DNA of 64,000 nt, from assembly GCA_944548615.1 (NCBI GenBank), contig OX155955.1, forward strand, positions 1,335,288 to 1,399,287, given 5' to 3'. The stretch is from Micropterix aruncella (lineage: Eukaryota; Arthropoda; Insecta; Lepidoptera; Micropterigidae). Both the position numbers and the translations under genes were made by a program. The notes beneath the pieces were generated by a model. The model was not told where the DNA came from. It worked only from the letters and a program-made list of their open reading frames with translations, and searched no databases. Positions 10,661 through 21,352 of the stretch are shown piece by piece (the first letter of the stretch is position 1; every line of letters begins with the position of its first letter).

Positions 10661-12737
10661 AATCCGTGATAATTCTAGGGATGGGGTTCACGCACAAAAA
10701 GCTAGACGCACGCCTTCGCCTAGCGGTTGGTCTAGATTACGGGAGGAGGAACGTCACTGACGGGGCCTCACTAGCTCAAGTCGGAATATGTGAACCTCAG
10801 GGGTGGTTTTTATCCCGCCTTATTAGTGGCGTCCTCGGAAGTCGGGATCGTCTGTGAGGCAGACGGGCGATCAAGTTGGATGGGGTATGCTTGCTATGGA
10901 TTAATATACTCGTATTATTTAATTATGGGCTATTAATTATGGACTGAAATTTCCTATGTTGGCTTTTGCAGATTATAAAATTTATTTAATTATGGAGAGC
11001 GTTTCGTGAATTCAAATCCGTACTCAATTCGCGGGAAGTAGATTGTAGTAAAACGGCGCAGCGCCCTCTATCTTCGGATACGTCGCACCGGCAATGGCCC
11101 CCTCCTTCACCTCCGCACCTACAGGTGGCGCCGGCGCTCGCCGCGCTCGCCGGGCCGTCGCGGGCCTGCCTACTGATAACGAACCGGTCTGAGATCGCTC
11201 GCCCGGCGCGATTTAATATCTTTTACAATCGGTCCGGAATTACTGAATGATAATTTAAATTGAAATTTATCTTTATTATTGGGTGATGATTTTGGATCTA
11301 TTTATTTATTATATTATCGAATTTAATTTCAAATTTAAATGACCTGTAGAAATGAATACCAAGGAAAATAGCTAGAAGTTTCGCGATTCTATCTTTATTG
11401 ATTCGTGTTCTGAACGATTGATTAAACAAAGAAATGTATAGAAATTTCCAAGACTAGAGTTCGTAGAATTTAAATGATAAGGCTCGGTTTGTCCGAACAT
11501 AAATTAATGGTTCGTAACCCTGTGAACTTTTCTTTTCTCTCCCTGGCTCCGCTTGCACGTCTTACGTCTCGAATTCGAATTATTACGAATTTTTCTGAGA
11601 AGATTATAGAATTACCAATTTTTAAACCTTTTTTATTAAATGAAACATAATGCCTTACAATGGAGTTTTTATTATAAAGAAGAATATATTTCACGAAAAT
11701 TTATGGTACATGTTGCGTTCCTGTGCATAGGTTCTCCGATCTTTCTATATAATTTTAATTAATGCGCATATCAAGGCCGAATTAAGTTTCGAAGGTTTTA
11801 TGAATTTTCTATCGAGCTTCCGTGATTTTCGTGATTGAAATTCAGGGTTTCGGATTTTTAGGAGTCGGGTAGGCGTTGAAGTCTGTCGGTATCGGGATGC
11901 GGGTATCTCCTTCGGTTGAACCGTAGATTTTTCTAGAGAGACGTCGATTGATAATGATTGGAAATGATTTATTCTTATGTTTAGGGTTATGGAAAATAAT
12001 CGCTTTAATTTTATGTTACGGTGGAGTAAGAATCTAATGGAATTTGGATAAGTCGGGAATTTAGATTTTATATTTTTTAGATAAATGTTTGAATAGGAAT
12101 ATTATTTATCGGGGACCTGACCTTGGTTCTATTCTTTTTATTGGGTAAAGATTTTTTAATAAAGTAAAGGAAAATAGTTTAGATGATTGATATTTTGTAT
12201 TATTGAGACGTGATTTGAAAGATAATATTTTCGAGATTTTGGACTTGTACTTTGGGAAAGAGATTCAAAAATTAGCTTGCGATTTGGGATTTTGTTTCGT
12301 GGGGTAGAGACTTGAAAGAGAATATTTTGAGGGACCTGATATCGAGGGGATTGCACTCCGAGAATACGGTATTATAGAAAGGGTTTCGCGGGTCGACTTT
12401 CGCCTTTTCGACCTAATGGGGGGTAGCACATTTTATGAAAATTTAGGAAAAAGTGAACCATGCACGTTTATTCGGCGGACGAGCCGGCTCTGCTATTTAA
12501 TCTATTTCTATCGGTAGAACGTTATAGTTAATTTAACCTAACCCTGGCCTAACGGCGATATTACAATAACCTGGGTTCCTTTCGAAGCGACGCGGTTTCT
12601 GGCGTCTGCTTCACATTAGTTTAATTATAAATAGGTTTTAAAATTGTAATAAAAAATTATAAAAGAGCGAGAAATTAAAAGAAGCGAGAATAGAGGCGGT
12701 TAATGGTACAGTGAGCGACTTGCCTTGTAGGGTTGAG

Positions 12738-12758
12738 GATTCCTCGATGGCCTGCCCA
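12738..12758 (-). other. Candidate primer-binding site next to the 5' LTR
   Basis: Immediately inside the LTR on the minus strand, after the LTR end GTAACA and two C residues, the text is TGGGCAGGCCATCGAGG. The TGG start fits pairing with a tRNA CCA end, but I do not recognise the tRNA. Confidence 0.3.
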
Positions 12759-12760
12759 GG

Positions 12761-13145
12761 TGTTACACTGAATTTAGTTAAAGATTTCAAATGATTCTAT
12801 ATCTCGTACTGGCTTTAAATAAAGAATTTTAATCTGCAGTGGCTGGATGCAGGGTAGTGAATGAATCGGGCGCGCCGCGCCGCCAAAGCGGGCGCGCCCT
12901 CTCCGAAATATCGACCGTCTTCCTCGAGGTCCGGTAGCCAAAAAAAAAAAAACTATTACCCGCAATGGTAATACTGAAAAATCTCTCCGCTGCGGATGAG
13001 CTGACTAGTGACGTACAAAGACTAGACGTCGATTGCACGGCAAGTTTATACAATGAGTAGGTTTGCTTAACTAGATTAAATATTTTATAAGTATTAGACT
13101 ATAATGGTATACTTTCTAAGTATAGGGTAATGCAGCAGCATTACA
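12761..13145 (-). repeat. 5' LTR (about 385 bp)
   Basis: Bounded on the minus strand by TGTAATG at 13145 and by GTAACA at 12761. The 12837-13145 part is identical to 1-309. A TATA-like GTATAAAC (13045-13051) lies in U3. The 12761 border is inferred from the TG...CA rule because the matching part of the other LTR is outside the window. Confidence 0.8.
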
Positions 13146-13563
13146 ATATATAGATGTTTGTCAAAAAAGCTATTTATTTATGAGATCATTATAACGCGAC
13201 ATGAAACCAAATTGATCGAAACAACCTATTTTTTCTTCAAATCTACGGCTGCAGCATCATCAATATATAATTAGGGGTATTAAACACTCAGTATCCGTGC
13301 CGTTTTCGAATTACAAATAATTGTCACATGCAAACTAAGAGAATGACCAAACTTTAGTTTTGCAAAGTTATGTTGAATTGATTAACGGAACGCTAGCCCC
13401 TTAGCAGTGAATTGATTAAGCATGCTCTCCAAATGGTAACGTACGACAGCAGTTCGTTAAATTTGACAACACTCCAATTGAAATTATACAACACCCTATT
13501 TGGAACTATTCAAGGCTATTGGAACTGTCATAATCATAATCATCTTTATTTTTCAAAATTTTA
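13146..13563. other. Flank of the LTR insertion; nothing recognised
   Basis: AT-rich sequence with no ORF, repeat or motif that I can assign. It starts with the putative target-site bases ATATA. Confidence 0.5.
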
Positions 13564-14182
13564 GGTTCTCATTTAAAGCGAGTTCGGAAATACAAATATC
13601 TCGGTGCGTGGGTAAACGAAGAATGGGACTGCGAAAAAGAAAGTCGTACCCGGATTGAAATCGCCTGAGTATCGTTTAAGGAAATGGAAAAGGTAATATG
13701 CGGCCGGAAATTTAACATCAAGCTCCGAATACGAATTCTCCATTGCTATGTGTGGCCTGTGGTGTTTTATGGTAGCGAAGCTTGTACCCTGAAAGCTGAT
13801 ACACAGAAGCGTCTTGAAGCATTTGAGATATGGTAATACCGGAGAATGCTCCGCATTAGGTGGACCCAGAGAGTTCCTAATGTTAGAGTACTCCAATTTG
13901 TCGGAAGAGATCGCAAACTTTCAGCCATACATAATCAAGCAAAGGAATGTGGCGTACCTGGGTCATGTGCAACATGAGCGATACCAACTGCTTCAGCTTA
14001 TTATTATGGGGAAAGTTTGTAGTAAGCGACGGGCTGGAAGAAGAAAACAGTCTTGGCTCCGCAACATCCAAGGGTGGCCATCTTAAGTGTACAAGAACTA
14101 TTTCGCTTGGCCCAAGACAGGGAATAATTCACAGAGCTGACAGCCAACCTCCCGTAGGAGAGGCATTAAAAGAAGAAGAAGG
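13564..14182 (+). pseudogene. Non-LTR retrotransposon (RTE-like) reverse transcriptase 3' end, decayed
   Basis: Plus-strand translation from 13576 gives KYKYLGAWVNEEWDCEKE, RILHCYVWPVVFYGSEA, LEAFEIW and RRMLRI, then in the next frame YLGHVQHERYQLLQLIIMGK and SWLRNI, then in a third frame ELFRLAQDRE. These are the C-terminal thumb and tail motifs of RTE-like LINE reverse transcriptases. Several in-frame stops (for example after EIA and after EIW) and at least two frame shifts show it is dead. It ends near an (AGA)n-rich tail at about 14168-14180, the kind of short-repeat 3' end typical of such LINEs. The same protein family recurs at 63600-62862 on the minus strand. Confidence 0.8.
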
Positions 14183-14652
14183 CTCAAGCTTGTGGCCTTT
14201 GCTTTTAAATCCATTTGCCAATAAATTGATTAAGTTATTTCATTGGCCCAATGTTTAATATTCGATGATGTTGTAAAGTTATTTACGAGTATGTCCACTG
14301 GAAGTGTTGTGGAATACGAGCGATTTTAGCATGCCTGATAATGGAAACACGCTCGGAACCTGCCTTTTAATAATAATAAATATTCAGTAATGGCTTACAA
14401 AAGGTTGTCTGCCTAATGTGTGACTACTGCATTGCTGGGAGTATGTTAATATTGATTAAATAGGGTATTAGATTACTCAATGCCATAGTACCTTATTATT
14501 ACGCTTTTATTAGGTCGACCTGTATGTAACTAACTATGTAATGGAATCTAAGGTAACTAATTTAAACATATTCCAAGGATCGTAGCGTCATGATAATTGG
14601 CAGCTGTATGTAGTTCTGATGACAATGCAATAATATGGTACTGTCGAACCGA

Positions 14653-14829
14653 TCTGATGATGGAGTCGGAAGATATGAACTGGAACTTCATGATGGAACA
14701 TCGTATCATAGCTGTGTTTGGACTTGTTAGAAAAGTCTTGGAATGAACTTTGACCACGATTAGGTTTCAAGGTCTGATGATGAAGCCGGAAGATAGGCAC
14801 TGGCATTCCATGATGGAATATCGTATCAC
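14653..14829 (+). repeat. Two 57-bp direct repeats 120 bp apart
   Basis: TCTGATGATGGAGTCGGAAG at 14653 and TCTGATGATGAAGCCGGAAG at 14773 head two copies that continue to TCGTATCA, about 85-90% alike. The spacing of exactly 120 bp suggests remnants of a longer tandem array. Confidence 0.75.
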
Positions 14830-15340
14830 GTGCATTTATAAAAGCGTGTTTTTAGTGTTTTTTTTTTAACTATTAATTTATTATAATTTTTAACTAAGTT
14901 GAAATCTTACCATGAATCTTTTATATCAGTTATGAACATTTGAAAAATAGAAATATATTTTTTAATAGTAAAAAACTATTTTTGAGGTATTGAATTGCAA
15001 AAGTTTCTAATGCTGCAGAAATGACGGTATCTGTTTGCGCCGGTAAAAGCGAGCGTAATTTTGCTTGAAACAAAAAAGTAAACTAAGATACTCATTTTAC
15101 ATGTGTGTTTTCTAGATGAACTAAAAAAAATTACAAAAATTTATTGCAATCCTTCTTCACCGGCGACATAGAGGTGGTACTGAAAACATTGTCTGGCGAA
15201 ACTAATAGAAATAAATTCGGTCATCTATAATCATATTCATAATGAAGGTTTTTTTTTACAGCCTGATAGATTATAAAACGCATTATTTAACCAATGATAA
15301 CAATAATAACATCCAATTAGTAGTGTCATCTGTCGTTTTT
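14830..15340. other. AT-rich spacer
   Basis: No gene seen. Short A/T runs only. Confidence 0.5.
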
Positions 15341-15965
15341 TAATAGGCTAACTATATTACATCGCAGAAATAATACGAAAAGATGAGAATGCCATCTATT
15401 AGTCAATTTAAACTTTAATGCGCGTATTATGTATTGAAACCTGTATACCAAATTAGAAATCTTAATATAAATAATATTAAAATTAGATATATATGAATTA
15501 AACATTTGTTTGTTATTATATTATTATTTCATCTTGAGATAGGAGACCGTCGTGCTTAGAACGTCATATATTGGTCTACTGGACGAGCGGATAACGAACC
15601 CATTTTGTAGCTAATTTAATTAAGATTAAATACACATTAATAATCTTCGTCAAAAACATGCTCCTTAACGGTCAAAATGGAAAAAAAACGAAAAAAGTGT
15701 AATTTTTATGCAGTTTTTGAGATATTCAAAAATGTTCCGGAGAGCTGCCGAGGTCGAAAACTTGAATTATGCATCTCAGGCATATCCTATACAAGAAGAA
15801 AAAACGAAACTATCTTCTACCACTTGATGCAGCTTAGGCACCCTATCACAAGGGCAACCTATAAGCAGATTGATCAATGTTTGAAACTGTGAGTGTCATC
15901 TACACATTGTGTTTCGTAGTAAGAACTAGTTGCCAAATCGCAGTACGGCAGTGAGCAATCTAATA
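15341..15965 (+). repeat. Diverged copy of a dispersed non-coding block (cf. 53640-53960)
   Basis: Segments such as GAATGCCATCTATTAGTCAA, ATTGAAACCTGTATACC, GAGATAGGAGACCGT and ATATTGGTCTACTGGACGAG follow the same order as at 53640-53960 and 60026-60346, and begin like 46590-46640. A 71-codon ORF (15677-15892) sits inside the part not shared and is not recognised. Confidence 0.6.
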
Positions 15966-15998
15966 CCCTATATAATCAATGGTGTTACCTTGAGTTAC

Positions 15999-16511
15999 TG
16001 AAATCAAAGATCTGAAAGTTTTCTTCGATGCTCACCTAAACTTTAGGAAGAACATTCCTCATTCAACCTTCTTGGTTTGATGGACGAAAATTAAACCATT
16101 TTAATAACATTTGGGTTATGCATACGTTTTACAACTCGATTGTAAGAAGTTGCTTGAAGATATATACAGTAATCTGGAATCCACATGAAGATTCTTATAT
16201 CCTCATTTTTTTATATTCCAGTTTCAGTTTCCAATTTCGATATTATATATTTTTATATAGTACTGTGTCTATTCCAGACACGGTTACTTATAATTCTCTC
16301 TCACTCCGAAGATATACCTTACCCTAAACTGTCATATACTTTTCATTTGAATCGACATAAAATCTACAAGCCTGGCTACCTCAATACGGTATATCTCTTT
16401 GTGTTCAATAGTTATAATCGCCACCTCTTTGCGGAGCCATTCTCGCGCGCCAATATTAGTAGGAGGCATCTATTGGCATATATGTTCTCTCGCGGATGCA
16501 TGCAACATTAA
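15999..16511 (+). pseudogene. Jockey/CR1-like LINE reverse transcriptase C-terminus, decayed
   Basis: Reading frames give EIKDLKVFFDAHLNF, MHTFYNSIVRSCLK, VIWNPHEDSYI and, in another frame, HLFAEPFSRANISRR. The same motifs in the same order occur at 36643-35931 minus (VKDLGVLFDSQLTF, MHTLYNLIVRSRLK, VIWNPHEDLYI, LFAEPSSRTNLSR), so both are copies of one LINE family. Multiple shifts and stops. It appears inserted within the dispersed block that begins at 15341. Confidence 0.75.
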
Positions 16512-16542
16512 AAGAAGTATTTAAAACGTAAAAATTTGAAAA

Positions 16543-16822
16543 TGACAGACCGGTGGCATAATGGTTAGGTTGCTTTATATTCCATTATAGGGTTCCGGGT
16601 TCGATTCCTGACTAGGTCACCATTTTCCGTTGGGATAAAATTAACGGAATTGCATTTCAGTTGGGTCGATCGAATGCAATAACAAGATACACACTAACTC
16701 ACATGTTACACGCACACATACACATAAACACTTCATATTGGTTTGTTGTAAGGGATTGTCGTATGATAGTAAACCCGCCTATTGTGAAATGTCACAATAA
16801 AGAGTAGAAATAAATAAACAAA
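16543..16822 (+). mobile_element. tRNA-derived SINE, copy 1
   Basis: Box A-like TGGCATAATGGTTAGGT (16554-16570) and box B GGTTCGATTCC (16598-16608) form an internal RNA polymerase III promoter. A body beginning TTTTCCGTTGGGATAAAATT follows, then a CA-rich and A-rich 3' end. A second copy is at 34600-34860. It is a tRNA-like head only and not a functional tRNA gene, because the acceptor stem does not pair. Confidence 0.8.
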
Positions 16823-18660
16823 CTTTTGCTAATTTACTCAGATGGATTTTAAGCGGAAGGATATAATTTTTGAAAAGCGTATTAAACGTTGATTCGAATG
16901 AGTCTCGCAGTTCACCAGGTTTTCTTAGGCATATATATGTCTCGTAGATTCGTAATGCCTCATTTTCGTGAGGGCTTCATACACTTACACACACCGAATA
17001 CTGCTTAATGCAATCTAAGCCCCGATAATTAATTAATGAATAAGAAATATTTCCGCTTCCGCCCTATCGTAAGTCTTTGGCATTGCGGGTAGCAATTAAA
17101 TACAGACCCGAACATAATTCACGGGAAACGGCTGACAGGTCATAATCATTATTAATGTATCACGGCCGTCATTGTTCTAGTCACGTGGGATTTTCACAAA
17201 TTTAATTTAATTTAATTAATACTTTTACTATTACAATACTTGCGTAGTTTGCGAATATGATAGGAAATGTGATTTTATGATGATTTGTAATGTTGTTTTT
17301 AGGAAAAATAATAAATCTTTTCATTCTCATCAAAGTACAATATCGTATAGTAAGAAAAATAGGAGATGTTCAACATTACTTTATTACCAACATGATATTA
17401 CAACTTTTTTCTCACCATACATACATTTCTTTCGAGATAGCATGACCATTCTTTAAAGGAGTAACTCTTACATGGAAGTAAAAAATAAAATTAAAACAAA
17501 TAAATATATTAATAAGAATAAAAAACACCAATGCCGTTACAGAAAGTGATATAGTCTATTTATAATTATTTTTATGAGGGTTTTTTTAATTCAATATTTG
17601 TGGTTTATGAATTTATCCATATAGGTATGTCCTGGAAAGTATTCAATGAAATATTAAAATTTAAACTAAACAATATATTTATGTTATTGACATTTGGACA
17701 TTTAGACATTTCAACAACTACTTACATACTACATACTACGATAATTGGAGAGTTAAGTACCCTATAATACTCGAGATGGCATAACGATTCTTACAATACC
17801 ACTCATATCTAAATCTGTTCAAGCGTTTAGTGAAATAAAGCAACGGAAAAATACATAGATGAACCCTTTTTTGTTGGTCATTCGTGTAATGAAATAGATG
17901 TTCAACATTATTTTATTATCCTATTTTCTTACTTTTTTTTTCTATACATGCATGTTGTTCGAGATGGCATGACCCTTTTAAAAGGAGTAACTCTTATATG
18001 AAATCAAATAAATTATAAAAAAAGTAATTTCCTAAAAAATATTTTAGATCTTAGAAGACTATATAATAAAAGCTACTCATATAGCAGCGAAGGATTTCCG
18101 GATTGGATTGGTAAATGCCAATATTTATACAAGGTGTATGTCTGGATGTGCACGATTTTTGACTGCGGTATGTTAGTTTAACGGGAGTCCCTTTACCACC
18201 GGTGAACGATCACCCTTTATCCATATGTCATTTTGCACAATTAATTTCTCTCTCTAATAGGGCCGCATTAAATCAAAAAACATTTAATATATCACATTAA
18301 TTAAAAGGGCGAATGCTGTTCGTTAATATAGGTAACAGCATTGATTTTATAGTGTAAAATCAATGGTAACAGTTTGAAATATTTCAAAATTTCAAATATA
18401 TCCATTATTTTAAAAGTTTATACAAAGATCTGCGGTCGTTATCAGCCAGCATTAATTAAAATAATGCAGCTCGATATGCTTATTTTTATAAAAGAATAAA
18501 CAATAATCTCCAGTCTGGGTTAAGAATTTTACAGTTTGTTTATATTTATGTAGTTTTTAAGTTGCTACTATTACCCTATAAAAACTATTACTACTTGTAT
18601 CATATTATAAATGAGATAATACAAAATTTAAACAAAAAAACCTAACTGCATTTTTTTTAA
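16823..18660. other. Non-coding; contains a pair of direct repeats and a dispersed-block relic
   Basis: About 17360-17480 and 17888-18010 are direct repeats (GATGTTCAACATTA..., GAGATGGCATGACC, AAAGGAGTAACTCTTA) 528 bp apart. Between them, 17490-17900 shares text with 53975-54395 (AATAAAAAACAC..TGCCGTTAC, TTATTGACATTT, ACATAGATGAACCC). No ORF of interest. Confidence 0.6.
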
Positions 18661-19007
18661 AGTGCAGCAGCCATGTCATCGCGAAACGTAGATCGGCCTA
18701 TAATAATTGAATGCGTATACAAAATTTAGTGTTGGTGTTGTTTACCGTTGAGAAAAACCCTCGTTGAAAGCTAACCTGGGTCTTGGTGAAACTTAGAACA
18801 GGCTATCGTAATTGAATGCATATACAAAATATCGTGTCTGTGCTATTGGTGGTTGAGAAGTCCCCTTATCGGGAACCAACCCTGGGTGCAGCAGCTATAT
18901 CACTGTGAAACTTATAACGGGCTATCATAACTGAATGCGTATACAAAATTTCGTGTCTGTGCTGTTGACCGTTGAGGAGTCCCCTCGTCGAAAGCCAACC
19001 CTGTGTG
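18661..19007 (+). repeat. Tandem repeat, three units of about 105-119 bp
   Basis: Units are marked by GAAACGTAGATCGGCC (18683), GAAACTTAGAACAGGC (18788) and GAAACTTATAACGGGC (18907), each followed by AATTGAATGCRTATACAAAA, a GTTGAGRA segment and AAGCCAACCCTG. A reverse-oriented array of the same unit is at 47741-48275, and both share the flanking CATTGTCATCGGAACT segment (about 19045-19065 here). Confidence 0.8.
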
Positions 19008-19662
19008 TAGAACCAGTTCATGCTTACCATAAAAAATGCATTGTCATCGGAACTAAACCAACACGCACATTTTTAACTTCATATTTGAGGAGTTCCCTCA
19101 ATTCATCATGGATCCTATCATCAGAACAGGATTTTGATTTTAAAAAAAAGAATTTTCCAAATCGGTTCATAAATGACGGAGTTCTGAGGTAACAAACTTT
19201 AAAAAATATATAACCGAATTGATAACCTCCTCCTTTTTTTGAATTCCGTTAAAAATATAATGCTGATACGGTTTTATACTCGACAGTAGTTGAAGTCAGA
19301 AACACTTAAAAATATAAGAAACCAGGAACGTTTCCTTTTTTGTGGGTAGAACAGAAACAAAAGCAGAAAAAAATGCAGTGAATCCGTATTTCGATTTTTT
19401 TTTAAAAAAAATTTTTTTTGATGGTAATAATGTATTTCAACCAAGATTTTTTTTTTAGTTTTATGTATCCTATAACATACTTCTTATTTGCTATCATTTT
19501 TAGTTTCCGAGGTATTGAGGTGTATGTTGGTTAACCGAATTATACCGTAATGTCCGTTTAATACTACTAATATATACTACTAATAATAATACTACTAATA
19601 ATAATATCCGTTTAATTACTAATCTTTATAATATGTTTTAAAGGGCGAAATCTTTCTAAATG
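19008..19662. other. Non-coding, AT-rich
   Basis: Only homopolymer runs and a short (TACTAATA)n-like patch at about 19562-19610. No gene recognised. Confidence 0.5.
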
Positions 19663-19920
19663 AAATCGAAGACTATGGCGGCTGTTTGACATTGTAAATT
19701 TGATTAAAACGAATTTCGGCCGAAAAAAGAAACCCGACGTTTCGGCGATGTTGCAACAGCCAGTGTACAGGGTAGAATGCTAGTCAGGGTAGACTGTTTG
19801 CCAGGGTAGACTGACAGTCTACCCTGGACAACGGCGATTGAAACATCGCCGAAACGTCGGGTGCTACAAACTAAATTCGGTAAAATCGTTTTTATATAAT
19901 CAAAATAATCCAGACGGCTA
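19663..19920. mobile_element. Foldback element, diverged copy
   Basis: Imperfect inverted arms start AAATCGAAGACTATGGCGGC and meet the reverse complement around CATCGCCGAAACGTCGGGTG. They are related to the clean foldback at 33499-33675. The centre carries an extra perfect 13-bp hairpin, CCAGGGTAGACTG / CAGTCTACCCTGG (19800-19828). Confidence 0.75.
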
Positions 19921-20540
19921 ATCCGAAACTTAAAAGTATTAAAAATAGAAAATTAAATGTAGAAATATAATTGTACAAATATAAATGGCCCTAAATGATA
20001 TTTTTTAACTTAGTTTGTGTTGTAAAATGATTAGTGTAAGTGATCTCATTACAAAAAATACAAGTTTCAAGTATAGGGTTAACTATCTCTTGATTAAAAG
20101 AATTACTGTGTCTGTCACGAAGATCACGTTTATAAGTTGGTGATACGCTCACGGAAAAATATGTACATTATCATTAGGCACTATTTTTCAAAGCGGTCCA
20201 ACCCGCATCACAATCTGCCATGACAGAATCTTTGGCGCGTTACGCGTAGCGGCGTCAGATGCCGAGTTGTTTACCACTGGGAATTGTGGCCTATTCTAGA
20301 ATGATAGACGAACACTTGGCACTCTCTGTATCCATAGACAGATCGCGGAATCGAATGGGGGAGACGGATTGCTTTGCAAATAAGATTTTTCCGTGCCGCA
20401 CACAGACAATAATATCACATATCTCCCCGAATATTGCTGTGATTTTTCCTTTGAATTGAAAACAGAATTCGAATATTTTTATGATTATTTAAATAGAATA
20501 TGAAAGAATACCCAACTAAGAAAATAAGGAATATGTATAT
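19921..20540. other. Non-coding; nothing recognised
   Basis: Contains a short GC-richer patch (20190-20350) with a 66-codon ORF that shows no family signature. Confidence 0.5.
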
Positions 20541-21352
20541 GGCTATTACAAAGATTTTTTAATCTATTTTATTACATGTCTATTTGGATGAAATAGTTGA
20601 GCATAACTTTAGTTAATGCACATTAATAGGTAAATTGGCATCCCGTGATGATGATACTTATTTTGGTATTTTGTAGTTTTTTATTGAAGTTCCTCAAAAA
20701 TCGCCTGGGTAATTAGTTGCGGAGTTCTTATGCTACTGAATAATTTTAATGATTTTTACTAAAAAACCGTTTTTTTTTTAATTTTACGAAACCGTATAAG
20801 ATTTATAATGTTGTTAATTGACATTGCGATATATTATTTCAATAATCGGAACCTCTAAGTCGTTATAATTATTTTGGCATCAATTATTATATTCTTAGAT
20901 ATAGATATTCTTATACTGATTATTATTATTATAGTTATATAAAAAAATAGCTAGTTAAAAATCTAAAGAAAAAATATCATTTATCTTTTTTTTGTAAGTC
21001 GCTATTACAAGGACCATTCTTTATTACGTCAATTTGGAGGAAATAATTAAGTAACACGTCATATCTAACGCCCATTCAATAGGCAAAATGTAATTTCGAT
21101 GATTGGTATTTTTTTACTGAAATTCCTTAAATAAAACCAAGTGGTTGATTTTTTGCCGTTCTTCATTTATGCTGGAGAGTTTTGTTAAGTTTAAGTTAAG
21201 TTTACTAAAAAATAAGTGTATTTTGAAATATTCAAACCCTTGGAAAAGGATTCATTAAGTTGCAAATCAACATTGCGGTATATTATTTTAATATTTAAAT
21301 CTGTAATCTTTAGTCATTTTGGCGCCAATCGTCATATTCATAGATTAATAAA
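20541..21352 (+). repeat. Diverged direct duplication, period about 460 bp
   Basis: GCTATTACAA at 20541 and 21001 opens two copies that stay collinear through GGATGAAATAGTTGAG / GGAGGAAATAATTAAG, AATAGGTAAATTGG / AATAGGCAAAATGT, ACATTGCGATATATTATTT / ACATTGCGGTATATTATTT and a final TTTTGGCATCAATTAT / TTTTGGCGCCAATCGT. Roughly 65-75% alike by eye. Confidence 0.75.

Larger units (their letters stand above)
9118..12760 (-). other. 5' leader of the LTR element
   Basis: About 3.64 kb of non-coding sequence between the 5' LTR and the gag ATG, very long for the group. It includes AT-rich tracts, a GC-rich block at about 11040-11220, and three similar GGCGC-type motifs at 10363-10660 (separate entry). 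The plus-strand ORF at 10666-10857 overlaps this leader in antisense and has no family signature, so it is not called. The leader may hold packaging signals, an insertion, or both. Confidence 0.55.
1..13145 (-). mobile_element. Ty3/gypsy-type LTR retrotransposon, 3' LTR cut by window edge
   Basis: A large retrotransposon read on the minus strand: 5' LTR at the right (12761-13145), leader, gag, pol, long 3' non-coding region, then a partial 3' LTR at 1-309. The order protease, RT, RNase H, integrase is diagnostic of the Ty3/gypsy group (established knowledge). The visible LTR overlap (1-309 against 12837-13145) appears identical by eye, including a 13-A run, which implies recent insertion. No envelope-like ORF is seen. 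About 13 kb is long for this group because both non-coding flanks are expanded. The left target-site duplication lies outside the window; the base run right of the element is ATATA. Confidence 0.93.

Noticed and set aside
10666..10857. 63-codon plus ORF in the LTR element leader
   Set aside because: Antisense to the element, short, no domain; the GC-richer leader explains the open frame.
16554..16608. Possible tRNA gene (box A and box B)
   Set aside because: No paired acceptor or anticodon stem, and a SINE body follows; the same structure recurs at 34.6 kb.
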